Origin: Isoetes taiwanensis | Taxonomy: Eukaryota > Streptophyta > Lycopodiopsida > Isoetales > Isoetaceae | Direction: 5' to 3' | Assembly (NCBI GenBank): GCA_021234155.1 | Contig: JAJEKV010000014.1 | Coordinates: 13,063,836-13,127,835 of the forward strand | Length of the DNA: 64,000 nucleotides | Shown: piece after piece, positions 21,076-35,300 of the stretch | How the letters are laid out: each line of letters begins with the position of its first letter | Position numbering within the stretch: the stretch's first letter is position 1 | Made by a program: the position numbers and the translations under genes | Notes under the pieces: model-generated | The model's input: the letters and a program-made list of their open reading frames with translations, nothing else | Told to the model about the DNA's origin: nothing | The model's database searches: none

Positions 21076-24000
21076 TAATCTTGCATGAATGTTGTTGAAT
21101 TTGAGCAGCCAAGTAGTTGTTGTCATGAGAAAGAGTGATAGATGCATGAACAGCCACAGTTTGAGACTTTTCATGCATGTGAAGTTCCTGAATTTGATGA
21201 TGAACTATTATTGTGTGAATTAGGCGTGGAGAATACATTGATATTTTGGCATTTGAGCACTGGCGATATGTTACATGTTCTTGAATCTAGTGGCGGTCAT
21301 GATAGCACCCCCTTTATGATATTTTCAGATTTGAAACCATTATGCAGGTTGGAAAGATAGGTGGATATGATCTTTACATGCCTCAAATGGAAAATTTTGT
21401 TTGCTTTGATGATTTATGCCAAACAATGGGCTAGAATTGCTAGTTCCTGGTGATTTGATGAATGAACTGTGCATATAATCTATCAGACCTGAGTTTCATC
21501 TTTGTAACAGTCCCAAGAAGTATGAGAATCATGGAAAATCAGTCCCTTCATGTTTGAGCATGAAAGTGTGAAAAAATTGAGTAAGTTTGAGCATGAATAT
21601 ATGATGAGCAATGAGAAATTGGACATGGACAGTTTCTTATCTCAGTTTGCAGCAGCTAAGGATGTTCACAAAGGTTTTTCATCATCATTTAAGACTAGTA
21701 AGTTGGCTGGAACATTCTATTTCAGCAGGTATTATTATGTCACATCCGATTTGCCTCCTTTATATGCTACTAGAGTCATTTTTGAGTAGGTTATTGGCTT
21801 GTGGCATGTCATTTGCCCACTATTCTTGATAATATTACAGGTTATCAGCATCTTACTAGTTGGAGGGTGCATATGTGACAGACTTGGAGTTGGCTGAGGC
21901 ATGTACCATTCCATGATGTAGTCAAAGCAAGACTTTACTTTGGTACTACGATAATATATGTAACTCATCATCGGAACATATTTGCACATGTGAGCGGATC
22001 ATACATAGCTCATTCTATCATATTTCCACATCCTATCGTGTTTATTCTATGTGCATCTCATTGGCCATATTTTCACATCATTTTCCATCTACACATCTCA
22101 TTTGCCATGCACATATGCCCCATCATGTCCACACCATGTCCATCTCATTTGCCACATCATTTTCCATTCATCTCATTTTGCGATGTTTCCACATCCTTTC
22201 CATCGCACATCTCACTTGCCAAAGTACACATATGTCCCATCATGTCCACATCATGTCCATCATGTGCATTGGATGGCAAATGAGATAATGCGGAGAAATT
22301 TTTCATTCTTACATTGAAGAGCTCTTTGCTTTTGATAATGCAATAGCACTTTGATTATCACACATGAGCACGCTTGGGCCATCTTGGCCTTCATTTGAAT
22401 AAAGGGGACAATTGCTTATCAAAATATGCACCTAATCATATTACAAGGTTGATTTTATCCACAACCCTTTGAGAAACTTTCTAAAGAACATCAAATTGCC
22501 CAACATTTTTAGTCTTGTGTAAAATAATCAATCAACATTGAGCCTCTATATGTGAGCTACCTAAAGCATTTAAGTTGATGTAACATTCTGGTTTTTGAAA
22601 CGACACTAAGCTAAAAGCACATAAAATCCCACCGTGTAAGTGAGTCAATAAGATAAAATGTTATGATGGCCTTAGCCAAGCAAAAAATTCTTATACAATT
22701 ATTTGGAATTATGATTTGGAATGCAAAGTTAGAGTTGTTTGCATTATTATGGAAGTGAATGACATCTTGTTGCCCTCCTTTCAACCCAAAAATCTATTTG
22801 AAGTTGCTTCCCATTTTCCACATTTCCAAATTTAGTATCTCTTATTACCCTATATATATTGGAGCTTTATTTGATAGAACCATGTATCTATGATTGTATC
22901 AACCCTAACAGAAATCATTTGATAATGGGATCTCGACAAAAGCATTATAAATATTTCGTTATTTGAAATCTTAGTGGTCACATTTGTATTGTTTTTTGGA
23001 ATTATAATAGTTTTACTCTTCCAAAAAACCTCCACAAAAAGCTCAGAACTTGCTGGTCTGATCTTTCACAATTGGGTACCCAAGCTACATTAACCTTTTT
23101 GGATCACCTGTGGATCATTGCATCCACCATAGACGACCACCTTATACCAAAAGTAGGTCATATATATCTGATCTATCATCCACACCTTCAAATGCTACTA
23201 CAACAAAGTTAGCAACCACTATAATGCCCTCAATATCAATTAAAACATTGCTTAGCATGCCTATGGGATTGATCTTTGAATTAAAAAATAACTTGAGCAC
23301 CATAGGTGCATTTTTATCAAAGTCCAAACCACATAACTTCATAACATGATGAGACAATACATTGAGAAGTGATCCCCATCAAGCAATACCTTAGTCAAAG
23401 CTTTTTACCAATCTTTCTTTGTATATGTTAAGCAGCAGGGTCATATTCATCTTGTACCAGCATTTGCTCCCCAATGTGATTTGTGAAGGCTATTTGCTCC
23501 TCTTAGGATAGGTTGACAGTGCTTTTCTTTTGCTTATCTCTTGGAAATCTCTATATTATACCACTTTAGGTTCATATTAGCAATTCACCCTGTACCCACC
23601 GTGTGCCCATAAGACACATATTATATAAGTTGTACATTTGACTCCTCTTGACAGATGTGCAGCCAATATCATCAGATGCTTAACTACTGCCAAGATGGCA
23701 TAGATGATGAACTGCTAACATCTTGGATGAATTTCATATCATACGTGCATGTGTACTTTTTCCTGGCCATAGGCCTATCTTGTTATATTACAAACATTGC
23801 CATGCTCGAACTCAGCCAGAAAAGCATGCCAACCATCGCATCAACAAAATTGCTGGCATGACTGGGAAAGGCTACAAATTGATCATCCAGAATCATGCCA
23901 AGCATGTAACAAAATCTGCTTACAAGCAGGCTACCAAATGTGTGAAATGTTATAGATGCATAACAAATGTAGCAGTTCCATTCTTACATATTTTACTTGG

Positions 24001-24447
24001 GCCAATGTGCGGAGCAATCACATGCCCAAATGTGAAGCAAGCATCTTCAAACACCTAAAAATACCAATAATTAACACAAATATGTCAAAATCTAAGCTTA
24101 TTTCAATTTTTGATAAAGTTCATTATATAATACCACAGGCAAGCAAAAGATAAAGAGCAAACTGGAAGGCAAACTAGACCAATTCGACCAATTCTTGAAT
24201 GCCACCTGCCTAGCTGAGGTTAAGGCATATAAATGTAACAAATGGTTGCTCCTTTCTCATAACACATCGCATCAATTTGAGGCCATTGTATCTATTTCTT
24301 GTCCACTATATATGAAGGATAAGATTTTCGACAATATTCTCACCTGTTTTTTGGATGGGATATACATGGTGACATTTTTAGGAGCTCCTCCAGGAAGTGG
24401 TACTTTTGCAGACATAACATACAACCTGAAGTTACAACTCCCAAAGC
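21076..24447. other. Unique spacer between the duplicated copies
   Basis: No recognised gene is present. At about 21140-21790 plus-strand pieces such as FDDELLLCELGVENTLIFWH and FEHESVKKLSKFEHEYMMSN look protein-like and acidic but match no family I know. From about 22025 to 22275 there is a degenerate CA/TC-rich repeat with words CATCTCATTTGCC and CATCATGTCCAC. From 22.3 to 24.4 kb I see AT-rich sequence with only short frames. It would be the 3' flank of the host gene. Confidence 0.5.
22025..22275. repeat. Degenerate short tandem repeat (CATCTCATTTGCC words)
   Basis: The words CATCTCATTTGCCA, CCCATCATGTCCACA and TTTCCACATCC recur at irregular spacing. Three overlapping plus-strand frames stay open only because the repeat lacks stops, so they are not taken as genes. 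Confidence 0.7.
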
Positions 24448-26332
24448 TCAAGCTTTATAGCACCACAAAAATGCATAAAACCTACAATACAATAATCTCA
24501 ACGCTGTTTCCATCTGAAATGCAACTATCTCATAGTAACCTGATGACATGATCTCCAGAAGGTTTTCCTGCATATTCTCCTGCATTGATAGAATATCGGC
24601 TGCATTGATATGTCTTCTTTTACATAGTGACAACCACATCAAAGGTGGCATACGTACCTTATTACATTCTTCCAACCCTTTCACAACAGCAATACACATC
24701 TTTTGGATGTCTACCTCGGACACTGCACTCAATGCATCTTCCTCGGCAATACTTAGTATCAACACACACAGACTTGCAACTTGAGCAATTTCATGTTCCC
24801 TATTCTTATGGCCTGCAGATAAGTAGGAAAGGTTAAAAAATGTTTGGGCTTAACCAAAATATAAATGCCAACGATACTTACCTGCCCATGAAGCAAGCAA
24901 TGGAAGAGCCACAAAAAAGTCTGCAGCATTTATGTCAGATATGAGATTGTCTTTCTGCAGCAACAAATCAGATATGAGATTGTACGTGGCACAGCTTGTG
25001 CAATAAATCACAACTAGTCCCAACCTTTAATAGAACATTTAATAAGATGTCACAAGCGTGAAACAAAATCTCATGATCTTCATCTGCATCCTGTAAAAGT
25101 GCAGTTACAAGACCCAGAACCTGCAAGCATACAAAAATGAAGCATCCATATGATAGCACTAATAGATTGAAATGTCATAACACAAAAACTAAATTGATGC
25201 TAACAAAATTAAGAGGTCTTTCACAAGTTCCATCAAAATCCTAAGCCGTGGGTAACCACTTAGCATTAAGTTAAATTTCCAGTTAAATGCCCACAGTAAA
25301 TGCCCACAGATCAGAGGGACTATAATACGACACCTTAACTTTCGTTGCCAGGCGTCTAGACGCTTTTGCCCAGTTAGTTGGGGCACGATAATTAAGGTGA
25401 CGTATCAGATTTACTTATTTTGAACTCTCTTGGAGCTTATGCCAAACCCGCCTCAACCGTGCCAAGAACGACAGTTAATGATCAGGATAAGAACGCACCT
25501 GTTTATGACCATTAGAAGCAAGCAGCGCCGCCCAACCTTCATCCTCAATAGTTATCTGACATAATACAGGCACAAAAAACCTCACTGCATCCAGAGAACT
25601 GCAAAAATCTAAAGCCAATTGCCTACTCAAACAATAACTACAACAAGGCAAGTCCTCTGTACCGTTCATCATGTTCTGATCTGATAGAAAGGAGAAAGGC
25701 TAGAAGCCTAAATACGCATTTCTTAGGGGCATATGGCACTTCAGCAAGGTATTTACAACGAAAATTGCCATACTCCACAGGTCATTTATTAACATGCTCT
25801 AGTTTGAGGTGGTTTCTTCTTAACAAGCTTTAATCAGTTTGTCTAATAACATGCTCTAAATCTTATTTGAGCCCAGATACTCACCTGCCTATGAGACGAA
25901 CTGATGCAAGGAGAACATCTCCCTGATTGGGATTAAAATCCTGGAAAGAATGGAAGAATGTATTAGTGGCTACTAAAGACAATTAAGATCAATGTTCTTC
26001 AACTCTTTATGTTCCAGGAGTCTCCTTCTAGCTTTAATGTCCGATGTAGAGCCAGAAAAAATAAAAAACACAATAATGTATAAGGAAACATATAACAATT
26101 TCTTAATTGTCCCTTATGTAGATTTTGTTGCCTATGCCTATTACAAGTTTAATATGACACTTTATTCCAGAAATTTGTTTACAACATTCATACATGATCT
26201 TTCAAAAAACAGCAAGACAGTTTTAAGAATACACCTTTGAATCCTCCAGAAACTCCAATATTATACCGACAGTCTCATCCAGAGCAATAACAATCTTTTG
26301 CAGCGAACCATCAACCAAGCTTTCCACTTGCC
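24448..26332 (-). CDS. Neurochondrin gene, exons 9-16 and stop
   Basis: Exon 9 (26332-26235) carries [20 protein letters not shown], exon 10 [12 protein letters not shown], exon 11 RYLAEVP and [14 protein letters not shown], exon 12 [20 protein letters not shown], exon 13 [20 protein letters not shown], exon 14 [13 protein letters not shown], exon 15 [20 protein letters not shown], and exon 16 [13 protein letters not shown] before a stop at 24448. Introns here are short (64-378 bp). The acceptor before exon 11 reads AA at 25753-25754, where copy 1 keeps AG at 663-664. Exon 16 is the least certain: its phase and acceptor (TGCAG) fit, but its last 25 residues are not family-like. Confidence 0.82.
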
Positions 26333-29300
26333 CTACAAAAGCATTCGACCAAAATCAGCCTGTAGAAAAACGAACGGAAATAAATAAAGGACAATACGCA
26401 TAGTTGCACCAGATCATGCTCCTATGCCTGCGGAATGAAATGGAACAAACAACGGAACGAAACAGGTTCCAGAACAGCATGAGAAACAAAATTTTCATAT
26501 CATATACATTATATAACCAGGTAAGGTCTGATCTAGGTTACATCAGTAGGTAGGAGCAGCATAGTTTGCTGATACATTAGCAAAACAGTATGACAGCTAG
26601 TCGTTTAGTTGAATATTATTTACAAAATTTTAAAACCTGGTTGCCATCATCCATCATCTTCAGAATCACATTCTTCATCTTCTTCTGACACCCACACATC
26701 TTCTCTTCAATTTCATCATGTGCTGCCTCTTGAAGATCTCCTTCGATATAGAGTACATAATTTCCAGCATAATTTCCAGTTGCATGGCATCTTCCGCCAA
26801 GCCACCAGCATTAAAAGCTATAGGATTTGCAGCCTATCACTATTAAAAGCAATAGAATAGGGATAAATTTAGGTCACGTTGGAAAGAATCTCTATTTTTG
26901 GGCCAAAAAAAAGGTTGTTCCGGAAGCAGGTATAAATCTAAAATTGGGAATTCTGATCCATTTGCTGTTTCGTTCCCGTTCCCTTTGGTTCCCGTTCCCT
27001 TTGGTTTCGTTCCTATATTCCAGTGCAACTATGACTGTTAGAGTATTCTACGTGTCATGATGACTAGGCACGTATGCTTGTTGCTGACATGGCATATCAT
27101 CATGAGCCATAGTCATGCTTGCTGATGTGGCATAGAGCATGCTTGTTGCTGACATGGCAAGCCTTTATAAGCCATAGTCACGCTAGTAGTTGGTTTTTTT
27201 ATCCAGTTGTGAGTCGAAGTGAAGCTTGTCATTTGTATCTTCTCTCTATTTTCAATACATTGAAAATCCTTAAGTCTTTCATGGTATCAAAGCCGGATTT
27301 GAAAAAGAGGCATTGTAATTGAAGAGCGTCAAATTTGACGTCAAATTTGTTCTACCTTTGGAATCTTTTTGAATTTAGTCACGTAAACTGGAGCGGATTT
27401 GAGCAGGCTTTCGAGAGTCTACTCTTATCAAGATCGGGTGAATCGGGGTGGTTTTCTTGTGGTTTTGCAAGTTTGGTGAATAGAGGTGGTTCTGCCTCAG
27501 AATTGTGAAATTCTTGATCGAAAAGTAATCTTTCTCTGCAATTTTTCTCGCCCTTTCGGGCCAGTTTTTATCGGTATAGTTGAAATCCTATTCATTTTGT
27601 TGAATCTTTTCTTCACTGCTGATACTTTCTTTGAAAAGATTGGTCTGTTTTATCAAGTTTTTCGATCTTTGTGATCTACATTACAGTTTTCACAGTCAAA
27701 TGGCTTCTCATGCTGATCCTTGGAAGTATTTCACTCATCCGGTATTGGATGAGAAATTATTTTACACGGAGGGATGCCTTTGAAATAAATCTGAATCGAG
27801 ATTTGGGAGATGTTTTTCTTTCCACATGGAATCCTATCAATGCAGAAGATCAAAAGAAAGATATGTATGCTCTAAATCATCTCAAGACTTGTATCTGTGC
27901 TGATTTTCAGGAGGGATATTAGAGGATTTAAAATTTTTAAAGAAGCTTTTGAATTTCTTCAAAACACATGTGTACAACAAGGCCGAAGGATGAGAGAATC
28001 ATGTTTCGAGTAAAGCTGGACAATCTTAGGCTGGAGGAGTGCAAGAATATGGTAGATTATTTGCAACAATGCAAGGCCTTGAGAGAGAAGTTTTTGGAGC
28101 AGGAGGGAGTATGACCGAGATTACTTTCATTATGTATGTTGAAAGGATTGTCTAAAGAGTATCGACATATTGTTGATCATTATCACATGAAAGTCAAGAT
28201 CAAGATTACCTTCACTCAACTCCAACAAAAATTACTGGATGAGAATCAAGTAGAAGAAGAAGAGATCAATATGAGCATGCACATTATTCAGCTAAGTCTT
28301 CTTCTATCTTGTTTCTTCTTCCTCTTCCATTGATTCTTCTAAAGAATTAGTGCCTAAATCCTCCTTTGATTTGGTTCCATCATCTCGTGAACCTTATGCT
28401 TGTTGGTTTTTGTGGAAAGAAAGGGCACATCAAAGCGTGATTGTAGGATTTCCTACAAAGGGAATTTGCTCGATATTCAAAAGATCGTGCTATCAAATCA
28501 ATTAAGTCGAGAATCGTGGCAATTTCTCCCAAGCAAGAAACAAGTGCAAATGTATCTCATATATTTGTTTGGGGATTTTGAGCTTGGTTTTCTCAATGTT
28601 GCGGTGAGCATTTTGATGAAGATATTTGGTTACTTGATTCTGCTGCTACAAAACATTTTGCAGGGAAGTCTCAAATGTTTGATACATTAACACCTCATGA
28701 TACTACCATAGTTCAAAGGGAATGGTGTACATGGTAATTTAGCAAACTCCAAGTTCTGGATTGTTTGTGAAAAGGTATAAGTACATTTTAGGAAGATGGG
28801 CTATCGGTCCGAAATTTGCCTTACTCTCAAACTTGAAGATGTCATTCTAGTTCCTGGATTGTTTGTGAATCTCTTAAGTATAAGTGAATTTGATAGGAAG
28901 ATGGGCTATCCAGTCTTATTCACAGGAGGATTAGTTCATATTCTGCACAAAACCCTTTGGATTTTGTAGATCTTCAAAGCCTTGGGCCTATTGCCAAAGG
29001 TTATCTCAATAATGAAGGGTTATATGTTCTTCACAAAGGGTCTTCCTCTTCATCAAAAGTAGCTGATACTCGGTCTTCACTCTGCAGCAGTTCCTCAATC
29101 TTGATTCACTTTGGCATGCGGTATGGACATGTTGCTCATTACTGCTTTGGTAGCGACATCTAAACATCAAATGGTTAAAGGCTTACCTATACTTAAAGCT
29201 CAAGTTCTTGATTTGGACCTTATACATTCGGATATGTGTTATCTTCCCCTCTTTTGAATCATATGGTGGAGCTTGGTATTTCATGGTCTTTGTTGATGAC

Positions 29301-32300
29301 TTTAGTAGGTACACATGGGTGTATCCTATTAAGTTTAAGTCTCAAGCTTTTTCTCAATTCTTAACTTTCAGTCATTTGGTGGAGAATGAATTTTCCACAA
29401 CTATTAAGAAGATAAGGACGGATAATGATAATGCACGAGAGTATCTTTTCAAGAATTTGATGATTATCTCAAATCCAAAAGGTATTCATAGGAACTCATT
29501 GTTCCCTATGCTCATCCTCAGAATGGTGTTGCAGAGCGTAAGAATAGAACACTCATGGATTTAGCGAAGTATGTTGAAGCACAAGCGAGTTACCTCCACG
29601 GTTTTGGGTTACCTCCCACGGTTTTGGGCGAATGGTTTTTAACCTATGACCTATGTTTTGAACAGGGGCTCCTACAAAATCATTGGGTATCAAGACTCCT
29701 TTTGAAGCTTTGTATGGTGTAAAACCAGATGTTTCTCATTTCAAGGTCTTTGGGTGTTTGGCTTTTGCTACTGTTCCAAGAGAACTTCTCCAAAAGAATG
29801 GTAAACTTGCAGACCGAGCAACAAAAGTCATTTTCATTGGTTATCAAGACAACATGAAAGCTTGGAGATGTTATGATCCGGTTACTAAGCGAGTTTTTTC
29901 ATCAAGAAGTCTCATTTTTGTGGAAGATGTTGTTTACTCAAGTGAGTTCTATCAACCTCATGTGGTCGATTATGACAAGGCTATTTGCAATCAGTTTGAA
30001 ATTGATACTATTTCTCGAGCTCCTAATGATCATATATCGGGGATTCTTCGACTCAACACAAGTTCCTTGAATATTGTTATTCCTCTTTTCGATTTTTCAC
30101 CATCGGTGGCATCGATCTGCATCCGATCGTACCTAAGTCACGATCCATACGGTGATTTTTTACCTCTTGATTATCGAGTCTCCAATTTCGATAATTCTTC
30201 ATCCTCAATTGATATGATTGTCTGAGGAAAATCAATCACTTCGAAGATCTCAACGGATTGCCAATCTTCCTCCAGTTCATTATTCTTGTAACTATGCTTT
30301 AATGGCACAAGTTCTTCATGACAATGATCCTACCACTTATCTGAAGCGAAGCAGCCAAAACGCCGAAGATCTCAGCGGATTGCCAATCTTCCTCCGGTTC
30401 ATTATTCTTGTAACTATGCTTTAATGGCACAAGTTCTTCATGACAATGATCCTACCACTTATCTGAGCGGACCAAGCCAAACACTCTCATTGGGTACAAG
30501 CTATGAATGATGAGATTACCATGCTACAAAAGCAACAAACATGGGAATTGGTACCTAAGCCTCTCAATCGAGAATATTATTGGTGCTAAGTGGGTTTTTC
30601 GTACCAAGTATCATTCGGATGGCACACTCTCAAAGCACAAGGCGTTTGGTAGCCAAAGGTTATACTCAACGAGGAAGGGTTTGATTTCAATGAAGTGTTT
30701 GCACCGGTGGTTCGATTGGATACATTAAGGCGATCTTGGCTCTTGCGGCTCATAAAGGCTGGCCTCTTTATCAACTTGATTTCAAATCTGCATTCCTAAA
30801 TGGGGACTTACAGGAAGAACTCTATATCGTGACCACCCGGATTTAAGGATAAGCTGCCACGGATTTAAGGATAAGCTTCATCGATTTTGTTTGTAAACTA
30901 AAGAAGAGTTTGTATGGATTAAAAGCGGGCACCTACATTTGTTGGCATCTAAAGATTAATTCCTTTCTTCTTTCTATGGGTTATCAAAGGTCTCTCAAGC
31001 GGATCCTAATCTTTACTATAAATTTGAAGGTGGCTCTGTCTCTATTATTACGTTATATGTTGATGACACTATCATAGGGAGATGTGCACATCTTATTTCT
31101 CAAACCAAAGAGATTCTTACTCAAGCGGTTTGAAGTCAGCGATTTGGGTCTTATGCACTCTTGATTTGGGTCTTATGCACTCTTGTCTTGGCCTTGAAGT
31201 TTGGCGGACTCCTCTTTGGTCTTGATATTACTCAGCGGAAGTATATTTAGAACTTTTGGAATGATTTCATATGATGATTGCAAGCCTTCACTTTTACCAT
31301 GTGACATTGGTCAAAAGCTCACCCTTGAATCGATCATGAAGATCTTTGATCCTACCTTGTATAGGCTGACTTGTTGGAGCTTTATTGTACTTGACTCATT
31401 CGAGTCCGGATATTGTTTATGCGGTTGGAGTTCTTACTTTCGATTCATGCAACATCCCAAGCGGCCTCATTGGAAGCGGACTAAAGGCGTGCTTAGATAT
31501 CTACAAGGCACTAAAAAGCGAAGGAGTTTTTGTATCTCGACACGGTGATCCTAAATTGGTTTTGTTCTGGACTCGATATGGCTTCCACGGATCTTGATCA
31601 TCATCGAAGATGTCTTCTTGGTTATGTGTCATTCTTTGGAGGTAATCCGATTGCTTGGTGTTCAAAGAAACAAGCCACTACTAGTATCGATTACTCTTGA
31701 AGCGACGGCGAAGGCTCTTTGTATGATTTGTACAAGAAATGTTGTGGCTTATTCATCTATATGAGGATTTACATTATACCTATTAAACGCATCGTTTCTT
31801 TGTGACAGCGGTGGTGCTCTTTATCATATCAAGGATTACAAAGGCCATCTCCAAATTAAACATATGGATATCAAACTCTGCTTTTGTACGTGAACGACTT
31901 GACAATGGTTCTCTCTCTCTTCTATATTGTTCTACTCATGATGAAGCGGTGATGGCTTCACTAAGCCTTTGGCGGGAAAATCTTTTCAAAGATGAAGGAA
32001 ATCTTGCATATTCTACCTCGGGCATCATCTCGGGGGGATGAATTCTTTTCTTTCGGTTTTTTTTGTAATAAGTCGTGCTAGTCATCGGGGGCCGTCTCTC
32101 ATTAACCATCTACTTTATCCCTCTCTTGGAAACTCCTAACCAACCTTCAACATTTGTGTCACCTATTTCAAGTGTAGTTAGGGTTACATGGTGTAGAAGT
32201 GTGGAATCGGTGAAGGCATCAGCACAGTATTAGTTTAAGAATAGTTCTTTGCGGCATTTACCATCCATTTTTCTGTCTGGAAATCTTTTAAATTCACCCC

Positions 32301-35300
32301 GAATACATCTTCTCCTCTGTTTCCCACAATACATGCATACTTGGGCTGATCGCGGATTGGATCGACCGGCTAACCCGGAAAGGAACAAAAAGCAGGCCCA
32401 TTTCAGATTTGGTTTGCACTGGGGAACTTCCGCGGACATCAAGGAGGATGTTAGAATATTGTATTTCGTGTCATGATGACTAGGCACGCATGCTTGTTGG
32501 CGACATGGCATATCATGAGCCATAGTCATGCTGGCGATGTGGCATAGAGCATGCTTGTTGGCGACATGGTAAGCCTTTGCCATGTCAAGCCTTTTATAAG
32601 CCATAGTCCGCGCTAGTAGTTGGTTTTTATCGGTTGAGTGAGTCGAAGTGAAGCTTGTCATTTTGTATCTTCTCTCTATTTTCAATACATTGAAAATCCT
32701 TAGAATCTTTCAATGACAATCGCCAAAACAATAAATGTGCAACGTTTACTACATCTTGCATATATTTTCCTTTTTCCTCTTTACGTAAAGAGGAGGTAAG
32801 GGAGATTTATATAATGTCAACCAATCCTTTGAAAAGCAACTTTAGGATCAATATTAGGATCAACCGGCCATTCAATTCTACTACACAAAGGGTAATGTGC
32901 CTCGATAGGGTTCTTTGTGGGTGCAGAGGTGGATTAGTTGCCAAATAGTGTTGGCTAAATCATTTTGTTAATGTGGAATCTAATTTTTGTATTTCAAAGT
33001 TCTATCGCCTGTGTCTTTTTAAGTACTTTTTAAGCTGATATGTCCCAACTCCAATGTACTTAAAAAATGATGTCTAATAGAAGATTTTGGTCCGTATTTT
33101 GTGTGCTCCAGCTTCTCCTCCATCTCACCTTTCGCCTCCAATTGCGTTAACAAGTGGCATCAGAGCCTTCGGAGTCTGTCCTTGGTGATATCTGGTGGTC
33201 GTGTGAGAAGTTTTGCTTGCGAAAAGCTTGAACTGGAACAGAGAAGAGAAAGCCTTATTCTTAGACATTTCTGGACAATAAGTTGTATGAAGAATTTTTG
33301 AGAGGAGTTGAAGTTTTATAGGTTGAGAACTGATTTGAAGAAAATAAGGTTCTTTGCAGGTGTAGATCTCCAATAATTATAGGATAGAATGAATGGAGAA
33401 AACATTTATGCATGATAGGTTCGTCTTGAGTGGAAGAATTACCAGTCATGGAAAGAGAAGATGATAATAGCCTGTAAACCTGCAGGCCTTGTAAACCTGC
33501 AGGCCTGCTAGAAATAGTCGTAAAGCTTGAAATAACTATCAGACTCAGCAGACAGAACAGAGATGAAAGAATCTTACCAGCAAAGAAATCCTGGAGTAGA
33601 CATGAGAGCTTGTATGAGACAAAAACGGATGAGAATACAACTGCTACAAGATCGGGCGAATTCCTTCAATGCGGGGCTGCTTTGGGGCAGATCGGATCTT
33701 TTAGCCCAATTGGCTGCTAAAGGAGTCCAATTGACTAAATACAGTGTACATAAAAGTGTACCTGAGTATGACACTGCTTACATTCGAAGAAGCAGCTGCA
33801 GGACAACAGCAGGAAGCTCTTAAAGCAAAAGCCAAATAGCTGCTAAAGGTGTCCAACTGAGTGCTAAATATTGTACATAAAAGTGTACACTGCCTGCATT
33901 TGAAGAAACAGCTGCAGGACGACCGCAGGAAGCTCTTAGAGCAAAAGCCAAAGACCATACAAAGCAAATTAATTAATAATCCAAAAGGACAAGGGACATC
34001 ATCCACACAAAGCAGGATGGATATCCAGTCCTTCCCTAAAGCAGACCATTCGCCGCCAAGTGCTGCTAAAAGATTTTCCAGCTCATCAATGTATAAGCCA
34101 AAGAGTTTTGGGGAGGGGCAGCCCTGTTTGACCCCTAATTAAGGAAATCCAAAAAGCAGCAGTATAGTCGCCCTTTCATGGGAAAATATGGTCCATTGTT
34201 GACAAATTCCTCCTGAAACCACCCTGGCCTTTGGCTCCAAGAAGGACTATCTCTGCATGTTCACTGATGATCAAGCCTAGTGCACTCCCATATAATCTTG
34301 CCATGACATGCCCAAATCCTAATAAGGCGGTAGTTGTTTGTGTTCATTGAGTCTCCCGCCTTAAAAATTGACTTGAGCAGGCTAAGACATTTACAAGTTC
34401 CTCTTGAACTTCGCCATGCAGTATCATGCATGTATAAGCAAGTCCTTATCCAGCTTTCTTTTCTCTTTCACGGACAATAGCAAATAACCAGTACCACTGG
34501 AGTGAAACAAGGATGCCCTTGTTCACCAACATTGTTCGGTCTGTGTATTGATGAAGTAGGAGACAGGCTGTGAAGGCTGTGAAGACAAGGAGGTGTGGGA
34601 GCAGATGCATATGGCTATGTGATTCAGTTAATACTTTATGAACACGACATAGTCCTTATCTCAGGTAGTGCCCCAAGACTTCAACATCATCTAGATACAT
34701 TAAACGAGTTTTGTGTCCAAAGAAGTTAGATAAATCAAAGTGATGGAATTTCAGTAACGAGGAGACGCAAGGAGAGGAGGCGGAAATCAAGACTCTATTC
34801 AATAGTTATCCATACCAAACTAGAAAACATAAATAACGTTAGCTATATATGGTAACATTTCAAGTCTAGTGCCACTTGTCCCTATGGCCAAATATTACCC
34901 CTAGATAATTAACATTTAACCTTCAATACAACCGTTACAACTAACATTACTTACTTTACTCATTATTTCTTTTCATTCCCCCCTTTAATGAGTAAACATC
35001 AAAGAAATATTCACAAAATTACAACGGGAGATATTCTTCAAGCTGTAGACTACAAGTTTGCTTCTACACGTGCTTCGACTTCTCTTTTAGAAGCGGTTTG
35101 GTCGTAATATCTGCTGGCTGATCATGTGTATTGCAGTAAACAAGCTCAATAGTACCATCAAGTGCCTTTTCTCTGATAAAATGGTACTGCACTTCAATGT
35201 GCTTGTTGCACGCATGGAAAGCAGGATTGTTTGCTAGCTGAATACTGCTCAAATTGTCACAATAAATGACAATCTTGTTCCCGCTGAAAATTTTCGAAGC

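Noticed and set aside
22025-22275. CRISPR-like spaced repeats
   Set aside because: Unit length and spacing are irregular, there are no unique spacers, and the context is a plant nuclear genome.
22049-22317. Three overlapping open frames of about 80-97 codons
   Set aside because: They come from a short repeat without stop codons; all three frames stay open and none has a domain.
23655-24153. Plus-strand frames with CVKCYRCIT and similar Cys words
   Set aside because: Frames overlap and are short, no family is recognised, and there is no splice pattern. It looks like chance in the gene's 3' flank.
25189-25386. Minus-strand frame between exons 12 and 13 as an extra exon
   Set aside because: Joining exon 12 directly to exon 13 keeps the frame and the family sequence; the frame here adds unrelated residues.
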